Shown here: in pieces, positions 38,701 through 53,700 of the stretch
Layout of the letters: each line of letters starts with the position of its first letter
How positions within the stretch are numbered: the first letter of the stretch is position 1
Source: Anthonomus grandis grandis
Taxonomy: Eukaryota; Arthropoda; Insecta; Coleoptera; Curculionidae
Assembly (NCBI RefSeq): GCF_022605725.1
Contig: NC_065554.1
Location: 19,239,100-19,303,099, forward strand
Length of the DNA: 64,000 nt
Reading direction: 5' to 3'
Made by a program: the position numbers and the translations under genes
Notes under the pieces: generated by a model
What the model was told of the DNA's origin: nothing
What the model saw: the letters and a program-made list of their open reading frames with translations, nothing else
The model's database searches: none

Positions 38701-41700
38701 TTCGACTAGTGGGTCTAGTAAGTGACCTTATTTCTCTCTTGGTCCTGCTGTGCGTTTAGTAATTGATCGAAGTAATTCTTTTCCAATTAGATATATAAGT
38801 TATTAGATTAATCGATTACGAGATCTGTTCTGAAATATGCGGCTTTTGTTTGATTCGATTTCCACGGATCTGTACATCTAGAATAGGCTTGCACCCTGAT
38901 GGATACTTTGTCAATTATTCAATTAAAAGATTTAAAATCTATATATCAACTATTAAATCAAGGCAGGCTCCATTTTGAAATGATGTTAATTTTTAGAACA
39001 TTAATGGACCGATTTGTATCCTATAGAAATTAACCTTTATTATATAGTTACCGTAGAAAACTTCAAAATTACGGAAATAGAGTTGTGATTTGCACATCTG
39101 ATTATAGATTGAAATTTTCAGTATCAGCAAAAAGTGACATTTTCCCAGCTTACTTGGGTGGGGATTAAGTTTTTGCTCCGGGTACGTGATCAAGGATATA
39201 ATAGTTTAAAGGTTAATTTTTCAGACTTTTGATTGAGCCAGATTAATAAATTAAAATATGGCCTATAAGCTGCTTATTTGGATTTTTTTTTCATTATTTA
39301 TTATTACTATATAGTTTTTTGTAAGGCAAAATACTTACTTATGTTTTTGGATATCACTGATGCCGCCTTTTTGATATCCCAACCGTTCAGCTGGGTTATC
39401 CCTGCACAGCTTCTTAATCAAAGCTGTTGCGTTTCTAGTAATATTTTTAGGGAAATCTATTGCATCGATGCCCTGAAAAAAAGTCAACTTGTCAAGTATT
39501 TTTATTGGTCAAAACAAAATAAACGTTTACACCTATTTTGATTTTTTTTTTAAACTGTAGCTTAAAAATACTGTAACCAAACATCGTTGGTAGTTTAAAA
39601 AAATTATATTTATTCAGGAAAAAAGCAAAATCAATAAAAACATATAGGTGTGTTATGATTTGAATCACTAACTTAAAAATTTATTTATATATATCATTTA
39701 AATATAAAAATCGAAATTTTACCAACATCTTACCTTTAAAATAACATTATAAGTCTTCATAGGATCGCTGCCGTTAAACGGTGGCGTTCCTGTCAATAAC
39801 TCAAACATTAATACCCCCAAAGACCAATAGTCGGCACTAATGTCGTGCCCTTTATTTAAAATCACTTCGGGCGCCACGTATTCCGGCGTGCCGCAAAAAG
39901 TCCACGTTTTCCGACCGGCTTGAAGTTTTTTAGCGAATCCAAAGTCCACCAGTTTTACGTAACTAGAATTTAAAGAAAAGTGTAAAATCTGGCAGTAGTA
40001 CATAAGATTGAATAGCTTACCCTCTGCTATCCAACAGCAAATTCTCAGGCTTCAAATCTCTATAAATGATATTTCTTGAGTGCAAATAGTCGAAAGCTTG
40101 CACCACGCATGCCGTGTAGAATCTGGTGGTGTTATCGTCGAAATGGCCCTTGTCTCTTAAAACTGTCCATAATTCACCTCCAAGGCAACTTTCCATGAGC
40201 ATATACAGATATTTGGCATCCTAAAGCAATTAAAAGTTTATATATCAAAATATATCCTTGATTACAATATAAATCAGTTAAAGTTACTCCCACTAATATT
40301 CTATTATCCGGTTTGATTTTCAAATCGCTGGCGGAGCCTTTGGGGGCACCTTTGATGATTAAAGGAACCGCAAAATAGATTACCGTTGACAGCAACTAAT
40401 TCACTACCTCTCGTATCATATGGCAACAGCGCAACTGGTATAATTACGAGTCCTTCCGATTTCTTAAGGCTAAGACAACATTTATGTTTTAAGAATTAAG
40501 TTTTAGGTTTTATGAACAAACATGTATCTTGTTTTGCAACAACACACAACTGAAATTTAGGGTTTAAGGTTTTTAGAATTCCACCAATAGGGATAATCGT
40601 TATTTGACATATGAGTTTTTGTCGTGTTTTTTTTTAACGTGATGGGCGATTGTCCCTAACGTTAAACTGCTTAAATATAAACAAATCAATTTTTAAATTA
40701 ATTTATTGACTATATTGAGGCCCTAAAACTCTAATCTCGATAATTAAAGTATTGAGGTTTATTAAAACGGAGGATAAGCAAGATTATATTAGATATAATT
40801 ACTTCCCTTCTTCGTCCCAATTTTGAAATTTTCTAATATTTCATGCCAAGAACAATTGAATAATTCAGAATGTAGAAATTCAGATCAATTATTAATCCAG
40901 TTAAAAAGAGAATATCCTTTCCTATATCAGAAAGGGAATCGGTATTATAAGAATTCTTTAAAATAAAAAAGGACAATGCCTGGAAATAAATTGGCAGTTT
41001 AATGAATGGTCAGTTGGCTGCCTTTACTTCTCTGAGAGTGATTTATTGTTTCACTTATCTATTTATGTTTTTTTTTTTGTTTAAGCTAGAATGTTGCAAT
41101 AAGTGGGAACGTCTTCGCCAGTATTTTATGAGAAAAAAAGGAGATAACAACTGGTGCGGTTGTTTCAAAGAGAAAAAGAAATCAATTAATATACTATTTG
41201 TTTAAATAGCCTAACGAGACATGGGAAATCCCATATAATATTAATTTTTGCATTTTTTTAATAGTAAAAAATTAACTTTCATCTCAATACTTCAGTTTAA
41301 AGACAGTAAAATATATGTACTCACAGGCAGTACTTTTACAAAATTGCATCAAATGCCTTGAAAAGTTGCTTTAACTACTTGAAACTCATGTGACTATTCC
41401 AGGCAGTTGAATCTTCTTCCAGACAATTCCTTGGAAGATATTGATGCTTTCAACTGCCTGAAAGTGCCGGAAAAATACTCTCAATAATGTCAATTGTCTG
41501 GATGTATCAAAAAATAACTTCCATTACTTCAAAATTGCCTCAAAGCCTTGAAAAGTTGCTTTAACAACTTGAAATTCAAGTGACTATTCCACGCGGTTAA
41601 AACTTCTTCCAGACAATTTCCTGAAAAAAATTGAGGCCTTCAACTGCTTGAAAGTGCCGAAAAATGACTGCCAATAGTATCAACTGCCTAAAGAGACCAA

Positions 41701-44700
41701 AAAAATAATTTCCATTACTTCAAAATTCCTTCAAATGTCTGGAAAATTTGCTTTAATTACTTGAAATTCAGGTGACTATCCGAGGCAGTTAAAACTTCCT
41801 CCAGGAAATTGCCTGGACAAAATTGATGCGTTCAACTGCCTGATAATGCCAAAAAATTACTCCTTATAGTACCAACTGTCTGGAGAGACCAAAAAAATAA
41901 CTTCCATTACTTCAAATGTCTGGAAAATTTGCTATAATTACTTGAAACTCACGTGACTATTCCAGGCAGTTAAAACTTCTTCCAGGAAATTTCCTGGAAG
42001 AAAATGATGCTTTCAACTGCCTGGAAGTGCCGGAAAAATACTCCCAATAGTGTCATCTATCAAAAAATCACTTGATTCAAAAGCTAAAATTAAAAATTTA
42101 AAAATGTTAAAAAAAAATAGTCTTGGACCGCAAGGATTCAAGGGCCAAGATATCCCAATGGATTTTTAAATCCAAAATTAAAAAAAAAATAGGCCACATC
42201 GAATTAAAAAATTAAGGAATTGATGACCCAAGACTGATACTCAAAAATGCTTCAAAAATGTAATCTAGGTGTCCAGAAATCCAACATTTATATTTAAATT
42301 AAAAAAAAAATGTATATCCAAATATTTAAAAAATTTATTTAGTACTAACTTAACTTAAGCCAAGACTAAAAATTCGAAATTAAAAAATAAACTCCACGGA
42401 ATTCAAATTTTTTTCATCCAACGATTCATGATCCAAGACTAAAACTCAAAAATTAGTCTTGGCGTCCGAAAATCCAAGGATTCAAGAATCAAGGCTTAAG
42501 AAATCAGTGTCTTAATCTTCAATAATCTAGCATGCTGTAAAAAATACACATTCTTAGTCAAGTGGAGACATGATTCATGTTTGGAATAATGTCTTAACTA
42601 TATATGACTTAATAATATTAGCAGTTCTAATCGATTTGATTTAAGAGTAGCCTTACCAAAAAATACCTAGATATTCATTATATCGGAATATTAGGGTACA
42701 ATTTATAATATTAACTAATGTTAAAACACCTAAATTTTAGGCTATATGATATTTAAATCATTGAAGATATCATTATCATCGCAAAAAATATCATATCAAT
42801 TACTACGATTTAAAGTACAACGTCCAAAAATAAATAGAAAAAAATATCTTGAAGCTGTAGTTAAGTTTGAAGTGAGGTTATGCTAATATTAAACGTTTTT
42901 TTTTAAATTTTGCCGCCTTTTGTCTTTAATATACTTTAATGCGCAGCTACTATAATATTTAATCGTGATTGGTCGTATAATAAGTTTAAAATCTCCATTG
43001 TGACCACCTTTAAGTTTTAATCCCTGTTGCTTAAACCATAAAACCTAAGTCTTAAAACATACATTTTTGATTGTGTCGCAGCCTTTACTCAGACACTCGA
43101 CGTTTGAAAGGCGCTGTTGCCAGTATGTTTTCAAAAAAAGGGAAACTCAACGAAACTGTTGCCTACCTTAAAAGTTTTATACAATTTAACAATAAAATCA
43201 CAGTTAGCTTCGCCCATAATTTCCTTCTCTGACATGATATGCATCTGTTGTCTTGTTTCCACAATTTGGGCTTTTTTCATCTGTTTCAGTGCATATGCCT
43301 TGTTCGGTTGGCCATTGATTTGCACCAGTTCTACTCTGCCGAAGCCACCCACTCCAAGTGTGGTTAGTATTTTCAGCTCTTCTAGACGTACAGTGGAGAA
43401 TTCTTCGTTTAATCTAAAAGGATTGGCAACGGGTTATTTTATTATTTATAATCTAGTTTTGGTGGGGTCTTTAAAGAAATTGGGCAACGTTTTGTTTTAC
43501 TTAAAACCAAAGCAAAAGAAAAAGTAAGCCACAAATTTGTTTAAAGGAGGCCAAGTATATATATTTTCCAGTATAAAAGCAATGAGCATAGAATTTCTTA
43601 ATTTTTTTATCAAAAATAATAAAACTAGATAATAACATGCAAAAATCCATCTGACAGTACAAGGTGGGCATACTTACAGAAATGTTTCATCCAAGACAAG
43701 CACAAATTAGATTCAAAGTATTATACATATATACAAGGGCGATTAAAATAAAATGAAACCAAAGGACTTACCGTCTTCTATCGTCAATGTCATCTACATA
43801 TTTAGTTCTGACTTCATCCAGATTGGAAATGAGCTGCAGATAAGTGTCCCTATCGATTACCAGACAGGTGACACCTTCCGGATCATTCACTATGATGTTG
43901 GCTGTCCTGAGATCATCACTACAAACAATTTTTTAATTAAAATTTGCATTTCATGAAATTTAAAAGATTATTTTCGGCTTTCAATCTTATCACAAAACGA
44001 TACAAATTCCATTAAACTTTTGAACCAAAATGATCTTTATCAGTTAAATTTGTTTACTACAGACGGTGATATTGACCTTTAAAACTGATAATAACATGTG
44101 CCTTACCCATGTAAAGCCTTTTCTCCGAAAAAGTCTCCTTTCCCCAAAGTCCTGATGTACTTTTCTTCGTGGGAGTCTTTCTTGATGGTCACATTAACGT
44201 GTCCTTTACTAATGATGAAGAAAGTATCTCCCCGGTTTCCTTGTCTGATGATGTAGTCACCATTGGCATAGTAACACTCTTCGAGGACGTCTGAGATTTT
44301 GATTAGGGTCTCTTCCGGGAGGTCTTTGAAGATAGGAACACTGGAAAAAAATAGAGAACATTTAGTGAAACTGTTGACGTTTTCAGGTAAATAAATCAGA
44401 TGTTTGATAGGACCCTAGAGGTTACTAACATGAGAAATTAATGGATTTTCATTGTTAAGAATGCTTAGATATGGTAAATGATGATTTTTTTGTGGCTTAA
44501 GATTTTTCTTTTTAGATTTATAACGATACTCACTACTTTACTTGCGTCAGTTTCCTACCCTTCAAAACCCCATTTTTCCACTTTAGCCAGTTTTTTTTAA
44601 ACTGCACTTTAACGATTTTCACAACCTTTTGCATCTCGCTATTGACACACCAAGACCAAATTTTGTCGGATATTGTTTGTCACAAGATAATTTTTTTCTT

Positions 44701-47700
44701 ATCTAGAAATGCGGTTGAATGGATGTTTAGATCAATAACATTATATCACTGTGATGTCACGACAAGTTGTGAAGCTGCGGCGGTACCTGGGACCCCATTT
44801 TAATTTAAATAATTGTTTAACTGAATGCAAAACTAATATTTAAATGTTTGCCAGTTAAGATTTTGGTAAATTTACAATGCACTTAAGAGGTAAATAGATG
44901 ATTGTTAAAAGAAATTAAACAATTGAATTGGATTTTTTGAAACGTGTTAGACATGTGGACTTTGACGTCACGTTTGATTGTATTTTGAAGAATTATGGTG
45001 TGATTTTATGAAAATGGCATTATTTTATAAATGTGTGGAAACTTTTTAGAACGATGATAGAAATAATCTATCAAGGCACAATAAAGTGACAAAGCAAATA
45101 ATCTTCTTAGCTTATTCCTGGCAATCCGACTACAAAACGACCAGAAGAAGGCTTAACAGCAAGGCCCAAAATATAGTTCTTAAATATTAATTGCCCATGC
45201 ATGAAAAGGCTCAGATATCTACAGCAATCCTTAGTATTCATTAAATCGAAGATCTTGCATATCACACTAAAACCCAAAATGATAGTATTATCAATATTGA
45301 AGACAAGTTAATTACATAGGCATCACTCTCCAATATTATGAAGATCCTTTACAATGAGAAATCTAGCTACTGATTGATCTTTATTAAACCTAAATACAAA
45401 TTGTACTACTAATTCATGCATTGGTAAAGAGCTTAGGTCACTGATATATAAGAGAAACAAATTAGGTCACTACGTCACTTCACGCTTAAGTGAACAATTC
45501 CTGAAGGAGATCTTGAAGAAGCTACACCTTACTACCATCTAAATCCGTAACAATCAAGCTTTGACAGCAGTACTCCATGATACACATATTTCTTTGGAGT
45601 TCATATATCATATATCTTTGGAGTTCCCAGATACAGCCTTTGAAGGGAGTAAACAGATATGGAACAGAAATTGGAGGGTTGATCGAACCGACTACAGATT
45701 GAAGGATTGGAGGTTGAATTTGATTGGCAAAACCAAGCCATTCAAAACACTGGTAGGTGGACATGACAGCAGAACTGAAGAGATGCCATCGGAATGTGAG
45801 ATTTATGAATATTTAAACTATATGAGTGTTTTGTATAAGATCTGTTCTGTTTGTATTGAAACCAAGAAAGGAGATTATTTCGAATAGATAAAATCAAAAT
45901 CCATATAAATCCCACACTTATTAAAATGATATTCAAAAAAAGGCCCATGTTCTAATGAATAAAAGATACTACATAAACTTTTATGGATATCTGACCCTTA
46001 CCTGAAACTTCAGGTTTAGAGATATCCCTTCCAATATAACCTGATATATTGTCTAAAATTTAAGTAGTACTATTATACCATGTAAGACATTTTTTGACTA
46101 TTTCGACGCTTTTTCCCCCTATGTAAGATTTTGTAAGATTCCTTCCTTGAATCGTCGTAAGATAGGAATTTTGTTTTTCATCGAAATATTATGAAAGTCA
46201 ATTCCATTAAATATTGTAACATAGCATGATAAAAATTAATCGTTTCAGATCTATTTTCCATAACTGTTTATTTTAATTCGTTAATTTTTACACACTTGCT
46301 TTGCTTTTGATTCCCTCACTTATTTAACTCAGATCGACAAATTTGATGAGATTTTTGAAAATAGCATTCCACTCACACACTGTCAAGCAACGGGTGTAAG
46401 TTGTCTAGCATGTTATTCATTTTATTATTTAATAAAATATCCTACTTATATCCACTGCTTTTGAAAACAAATTGAATCGTCACTATTTTCAAAATATTTT
46501 TAGGGAGTAAAATTTTTGTATTGGAATAGAACGAACAACTAGATTTTCATCTAGATTTTGATTGTGTTCGATCATTCTCGTGATATATTACACTTTTAAA
46601 CCACATGGAGTTTCTAAAGATTCACAGTCTGGTATAAAGTCCTAGTCTGAAACATTTTAGCATAGCGTCAGTATAAGTTTAACGATTTCTTTTTAAGGTA
46701 ATTTTTGAGTTATCTATCACTCTACTTTAAATACACAAGTATATCGTGACATTGTAAGCCTATTTCGTAATATAATCTTTTTCTTCTCTGTTATTATCAT
46801 ATACTAAGATAATTTAATTGGGTCACATTTTTCTAAAATCATAAACACTCATCAAAATGGTCTAGGGATAAGGAAAAATGCCGAAAAAATTTGTTTCTAA
46901 GATAAATTGTGTTTATTATTTGTTCCTTTGAATATACCTTATCACATTCATCATGTTCATTTATTCTTGTTGATATGATAAATAATTTAAATTCTTCAAG
47001 GCGTATTTGGCAAATTGAAATTTCATTAAAATTTCTTCCAGTGTAGTAATTAAATGTGTGTGCAACATAGTCAATATTCAAATGACAACATCTTTGTGAT
47101 CGTGAAATATAGTTACGAGCTACTGGTATGAATATCCACGACGTCGCAGAACCTGTATATTCTAACAAGAGCATTATAGAAAGATAGTGGCAGAGATCTG
47201 AAGAGACCAATGATGTAAAAGAAAGATATATTATTCCACAACTCAATATTACTGTCAACCAGCTAAGAAGTGAGCATCAAAATGTTCATTGCGTTAGTAT
47301 CATTGCTCAAATAATAAGGAATAGATCAGATGAAAACATCTTTACGCCAGATGTCCCATTAGAGCTACCAGTACTATCACGTGAAAATCGCAAGAGGAGA
47401 TTAAGAGGGACCGAAGAACATCAGAATTGATAATAGTGTGAATGGGCATGCATTTCTTTTACCGATAAATCAAGATTTGACTTACGTCCTGATCTAAAAA
47501 GGCTGAATATATGGCTGACACCTATCAATGCGTCTCGCTTATAAAACATTCAACCGTTGACAGGTACTAAGACGGAACTTTGATTGTTTGGGTTTGTGAC
47601 AGACAGGCCCTTTAGAGAATATAATTTTGAAGAAAATCCAGAGCGTCAGTGGTGTTGGGATGAAGGGAAACCTTCGGGAAATACTCTATATCAGGCGCAC

Positions 47701-50700
47701 GAAACTTACATATCAAGGCATTCTCTAAGGTTTTTCCAGCGGCGAAACTCCGGAGCATGGCATATATGTTTCCAAAGCTATTAGTCTCAGTAATCCACAG
47801 TAAGACAAGACCGGTTCGTCAAGCAACTTATGTGTGCTAACTGCCTAATATATCTTAATTCAATTCTCAATTCATATGATAAAAAAACCTATTTGAGTCG
47901 CTTCTATAGTGATCTTCTAGAAGTAAGCTTACTGTTAATGCAGCCAAGGAAGCTATGGTCATGTTCTCCAACTTTGGAACATTAGTTGAAGCTATAGTGA
48001 GTCATGTTTTTCCACATTTTCGGATCCAAATATTGCCTTACAGCATAGCAGTTATTGTCAATGGATATATATTAAAATATATTAGGATTTTTACAACTGT
48101 ATTATCTGTAAGTTGATGTAGAAATTGGAAAATCAGCATCTGCAATATTTAACTGGTATTCTTGATCCATTGGTTTTCTGTTCACCTGCGATATCTTTTT
48201 TAATAGTTATTAGCTGTGTTTTCATCTATTTGAAATGACAGTTGTCCGTGATCCAGAATGATCATTTTATCAACGATTTTTGAAGAATTTGTTACTATCG
48301 AAGGACCACATATCAGTTGTTACGGCAAATTTTTCAGATTTCTTTCTGTTGATATTATAAATCGGAAAGGATTAAAAAGTTTTTTGATATAATCTAGGAA
48401 TCCAAAATTATTTACCATAGTTAAACGCAGGAAGTCGATAACAATTATACATACAATGCAGCTGTTAAGTTTTTTCCTTTTGATAATTGACTGATACTAT
48501 ATAAATGGTGCAGTAAATAATTTCAACTGCCATGGACATTTCGAAAGTGTTTCTGATTCAATCTGATCATGGGCACCTCGCACTTTTCAGATTCTTTGCT
48601 CAGTACCTGAACCTAATGATGGGTATTATTATTATCACAAAACTTGGAAGTACACTTGGACGTGGGTGCCTTTGCTAGAAGTTGTGTTTCAAAATTAAAT
48701 GCTACCATATATGTACGTTTAATAGTTACTTGAATTTGTACTATTTATGTATAATAGTCACATTCGCAGCACCAGCACCACATTTTCTCAGGTTTTCGGA
48801 CTAATCTGGTTACCATTTTTTACATTTTATCAGTAAACGAATATCGGGATCAAATTAGAGAACCGCCACAACCTTTTTGGAGCAGCACAATATTCAGGTA
48901 TTGCCATGGTCTGCGTAATCCCCTAACATAAATCCTATCCAGCACGTTTGATATATTAATATGTTGAAAAAGCATGTTTTAAGTAAAGGAATAGTGTTCC
49001 AGACAAAGAAAGAGTTTCTGTATAGTATGCAAGAGCAATTGATACAAATTAAGTAAAGCGGCATTGACAACTTAATTAGAAGCATTCCAAACAGATGTCG
49101 AGTTTTTATTAACAGGGATAAGTCATACACTCTATTATTAAGCAATTGTCATACATTATTAATATGAAATATAATATATGACGACTATGATGAATTTTTG
49201 TCTTTGTGATGAATTAATATTTAGCAGTGTCTCCAAAATAAATGTGTTGAATTTTGATATTTTTCAAGTAAATGAATTCCAACTGTCTTCTAGACAATTT
49301 TGGTCTGTGTATATTCTTATATTTTATAAATTAAACAGTAAATATTAACCGTCCAAATAATTAAAATGAAAAATGCCAATGACAAGATTTAATGCCTTTG
49401 TGAATCAGTACAATTGCTTTGCTTGTAGGTAAGTTTACATAAAATAAAGCTTGTAATTGTTATACCAAATATATCTTCGAAGTTTTACTGGTTTTAAAAA
49501 AAATATTGTTTTCTCTCATTTGGCACCCTAAAAGAATAGAAAACGTAACTTTTAATTTTTTTTTTCCAAAACTGTCATATATGTTTTCTAGCGATTTTTT
49601 TACCTTCTAATTTTCTACGTTTTTTGAAAAAAATTCACGTTTTTAAAATATGTCGGCTGTCAAGTAATTCAAGTGTAATTTAAAAATGTAAAAAACCAAA
49701 ATCTTGCACTGGCTTTCCAAAAACCCTGTAAAACGTTAATGTTTAGGCCGATGAAAAAATATTTAATTTAAGTTGATTTAATTAAATAACCATACTTTAA
49801 AATTTGACAATGAGAATAACTCACATTTTTTCCCATAGAAATTAGAAAAATTCTTAATTTTTCAATTTACATTTTAATTTTCCGAAATATTAGATAAATA
49901 TTTAATTTACTTTAAAATTAACTACAAAAAACTGAAGATATTTCTTAATCATTTAAAGTTTGAAAAAATAAAATCTTTTTTCTTACACCACTTTTCCTTA
50001 AATTTCACTTAAATGTAATTTTGGTGTAATTAAGAGATAAATTGATTATTGTTAAAGAAAAAAATAATTTTGAATTGGGTTTTCTAACTTACATATGCTG
50101 TTATTTTGCAAAAATTGGGTCATTTCATACAAAGCATATTTTTTATTTTTTGTTCAGCCAATAAGCGACTTTCTAATATCGAATATATTTGAAATAAAAA
50201 TTTCACCTTTTGTTATGTTAAACGACGCTTCTTATATATATTTATATAATAATATTTTGCGTAAATTTCCAAGAATATTGATGCATATTTTAATTTTTAA
50301 GAACGTTCGCATATTAATTTCACTAATAAATTGATAGATGATATTTTAACTTACTTCAAAATTAATTGAGAAATTGAAAAAACTACTTAAGCATGGTCAA
50401 ATTTAAAAATACTAATTTTTAGGTCACAAATCAGATATTATACATAAAAACACTTTCTTCTTAGAACTAACTTTCTATACTCACTATTTTACCCGTTTAA
50501 TCCGTTGTTTTAATTTCCTACTCAGCAATATTCCTTTTTTCCAATTAAACCACTTTTTCTTAAATTTCACTTCAATAATATTTATAAGAAGCTCAACGTT
50601 TTTCAAATTAAACATTTTTTCTTATTTAAAAAAATGTTTTTCATGAATTTTATCAGACGACCACATCCGATATCTGTGGTGTCTAGGCAACTTCTGACTG

Positions 50701-53700
50701 TTTGATGCAGTGGGATCCCCTTTTAATTTACATAATTGCCTAATGTAATGTAAAACTAAGATTTCAATGTTTGACAAACAGGGCTTAGGTATATTTACTG
50801 TGCAATTAAGAGATAAAGGAATTATTGTATTACGGGAAAAATATAAAAATTAGAACTGATTTCTTGAAATATTGCGGTTATTTAGCCAAATACTAAGATT
50901 TTATACAAATTATTTTTTCATTATTACATTTTATCGTAAGTCCTTCTCCATGTTCTTAAAAATTTTATAAAGTTGAGGAAAACAACTTTAAGTAAATATC
51001 AGCTTTATCAAAATAATCGAATGTGAGAATGTAAATAAACTTAATTTAAATCAACTAATAGGTTCTCACATAAATTGACTGTAAATAGATAAGCATGGTA
51101 TTAAGTCTTAAACCAGTTTTGTGATGTGAAGCAACCTATTTTGATAAAAATGTGTAATTATAGATAATCCTATTGTTTTGGTATGTGAGGGCCTGTATAA
51201 TTTTTAATATATTAAAGATTTAATTCCTCTTACCGAGAAAAAATGCTTAATTCCAAAAAAACAAAGTATCAAAACTTTTAGATATTTAAATTAAATTTGC
51301 ATGTTTACGTAGGTAATGCAGATACATCTTTAGTTTTTCTTCAATCACTGGTGTGCCTCCGGACACATCTTAATTCGGACAATTTAAATGCAAAAATTAA
51401 ATTACTTCAGAAATCTTTGGCCAATTTTTAACAGAAAAAAAATGTCCATCAATTGTCAGTAAAAAATTAAAATTCTGCAAATGGAATTTAGAAAATAAGA
51501 AATAGACATAGAAACAAAGCATGCTTATCAAACATGCTTTGTTATCATAAAATACAAAGTATTTGTGGATAAAGCTACCTACTAGATCAAACATTCAGTA
51601 CTTAAAAAGTAACTAAATAGTAATTAAAAAGTATCTAAATTAAAAAAAAAAAAATAAGTAGAAACTAGGAATAAGTTATATTAAAGCTAGCAAAATGCAA
51701 TATTTTCAATAAAAAAAGACAAACATAATAAATGTATAATAAAATTATCAGAGTAATTAAATTAATTACTAGAACCAATATTAAACATTGGCAACAAAAA
51801 AAAGAAACAAGATCAAAAACTTGCACACATGGTTTATTCCCAGTCATGATCAAAACATTTAATCAGACTATAAAATGCTTCACTTTTAGGAAGTGATGCA
51901 ACAGATCTTTTGATGCAAATCAAAGTTTGTGCAGACTTTATATTATTTGGAAGATGGTTGAAAATCTTAATATTTAAATAAATAAAAGGGAGAAATATTG
52001 AGGTTTTGTTTGGTATAGGGCTTTTTAAATTTATCGGTGGTAAGATACAATTTGTATTTTTTATAAACAAAGCACGTTGTTTCTAATATAAACAAACAGC
52101 ACAACGTCAGTACCTTTAAGTCCCTAATTAGAGGCCTACTACAGGTCTCTAGGTGATTTACGACAAACTTACCTAATTGTTCTTCTCTGTAAGTAATTCC
52201 ATACGGTGGCTTCCAAGTGGCTTTCACTAATTTAGCACCTTCAGTTCTTTATCCCGTATATTTATCTCATCACAACAAACAAACTTAGATGCCAATAACT
52301 TAGTTTTATTTATGTTAAGAGACATATGACACATATAGGAGATTAGAATCACACCATTGCGTAATCCTACTTTAATCACCGGTTACAATTTCAATTAATG
52401 ACTGGCATCTGCAAAAATTGCGAAAAGACCTCTTATATCAAGAGATGCAAAGTCATTAATATAGAGAAGAAATCAAACAGGGCCAAGTACGGAATCCTGG
52501 AACTGCTTGATCTATTGGGCTTACAGCAGATAACTCATCCATTGATTTGACAATTTGCCTTTTGCCGGACAAGAATGATTCGACCCATTCCAGAGCAATA
52601 CCTCTGAAAACTTAGCAAAAGAGCTTACCGAGTAATAGTCTGTGATTCACGCAATCAAATGCTTTGGAGGAATCACAGAAGACCGCTGTGGCTGCCTCAC
52701 CATTATTCAACCTTAAATAAAGGTCTTCTAGAAAGGCAAACATTGCATCATCATGCTTAAACCCTCCTGAAAGCCAAATCGATATTTGCTTAAAAAGCTG
52801 TACTTAGTGCGGAAAGTCATCATTCTTTGCTTAACCAACATTTCTATGATCTTAAATAAATATTGTAAAAGTAAAATCGGTCTATGATTAGGGACAGGTT
52901 ATTCAGAAAAGTAGCTACTTTTTGAATAATCTTAACACATAATCCATCAATCCCATCATCAACGAAACACTTGTCCAGAATAAAATAAAGAGTTTTGTTT
53001 AGTAGTAAAAATGTTTTGTGATTTGAGTGTCACACCAAAGGTTCCAACCATAGGACTGTTATTTTAGCAGTGGCTTTTAAACTTCACGGAAGAAAGTCCT
53101 GACTTTTTAATAAATCCTCTTTTACCAGACGAAGAGTCACAAATTAGGCCTCGAGGAATTGAACCAAAAGAAATCTCCCATAAATGTTTGGTTGGGTAAT
53201 GTTGGCGGTTCAAATTTCCTATCCTTAAGGTAGAACTCGAAACCGTCTATATGTCTTATGGAAACTGTTCTATGGGAGTCTCTTAACAATAATCTGTAGG
53301 ACTATCTAATCTAAATTTACCAATTAATTTAAGGCAAAAGAGTTGGATACAACTAGATCGAGATCGGTAAACTAAATTTCGAGCAATTTTGCGTTTAATT
53401 TTGTTATTGTTGTTGAAATCCACTGTTTAATTTGCTATTTTCATTTTTTTAATTGTTTATCAGAAATCAATAGTATTTACGGTTTTTGGACCTTTTTTGT
53501 TGCAAAATGAACATGGCTTCTGGCAACAGTTTTTGCCTCTAGAATAATCAGTAATAAAAAAAATTTAAATTATGCCAAGTAAAATATTTTTGCATAAAAA
53601 GACGTATCTTATATGTAAAGTGCGACCCTTTAACTTGACATAAATTCAATAAATCAAAGATGTTCTTTCTTGGAAATATGCTCGGACACATCGATTAATA

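Noticed and set aside
41325..42075. CRISPR-like regular repeats
   Set aside because: Units are ~191 bp, diverged, without unique spacers, in a eukaryotic intron; a tandem satellite or MITE array.
45561..45887. 108-codon open frame on + strand
   Set aside because: No recognisable motif, no splice context and no related copy noticed; likely chance.
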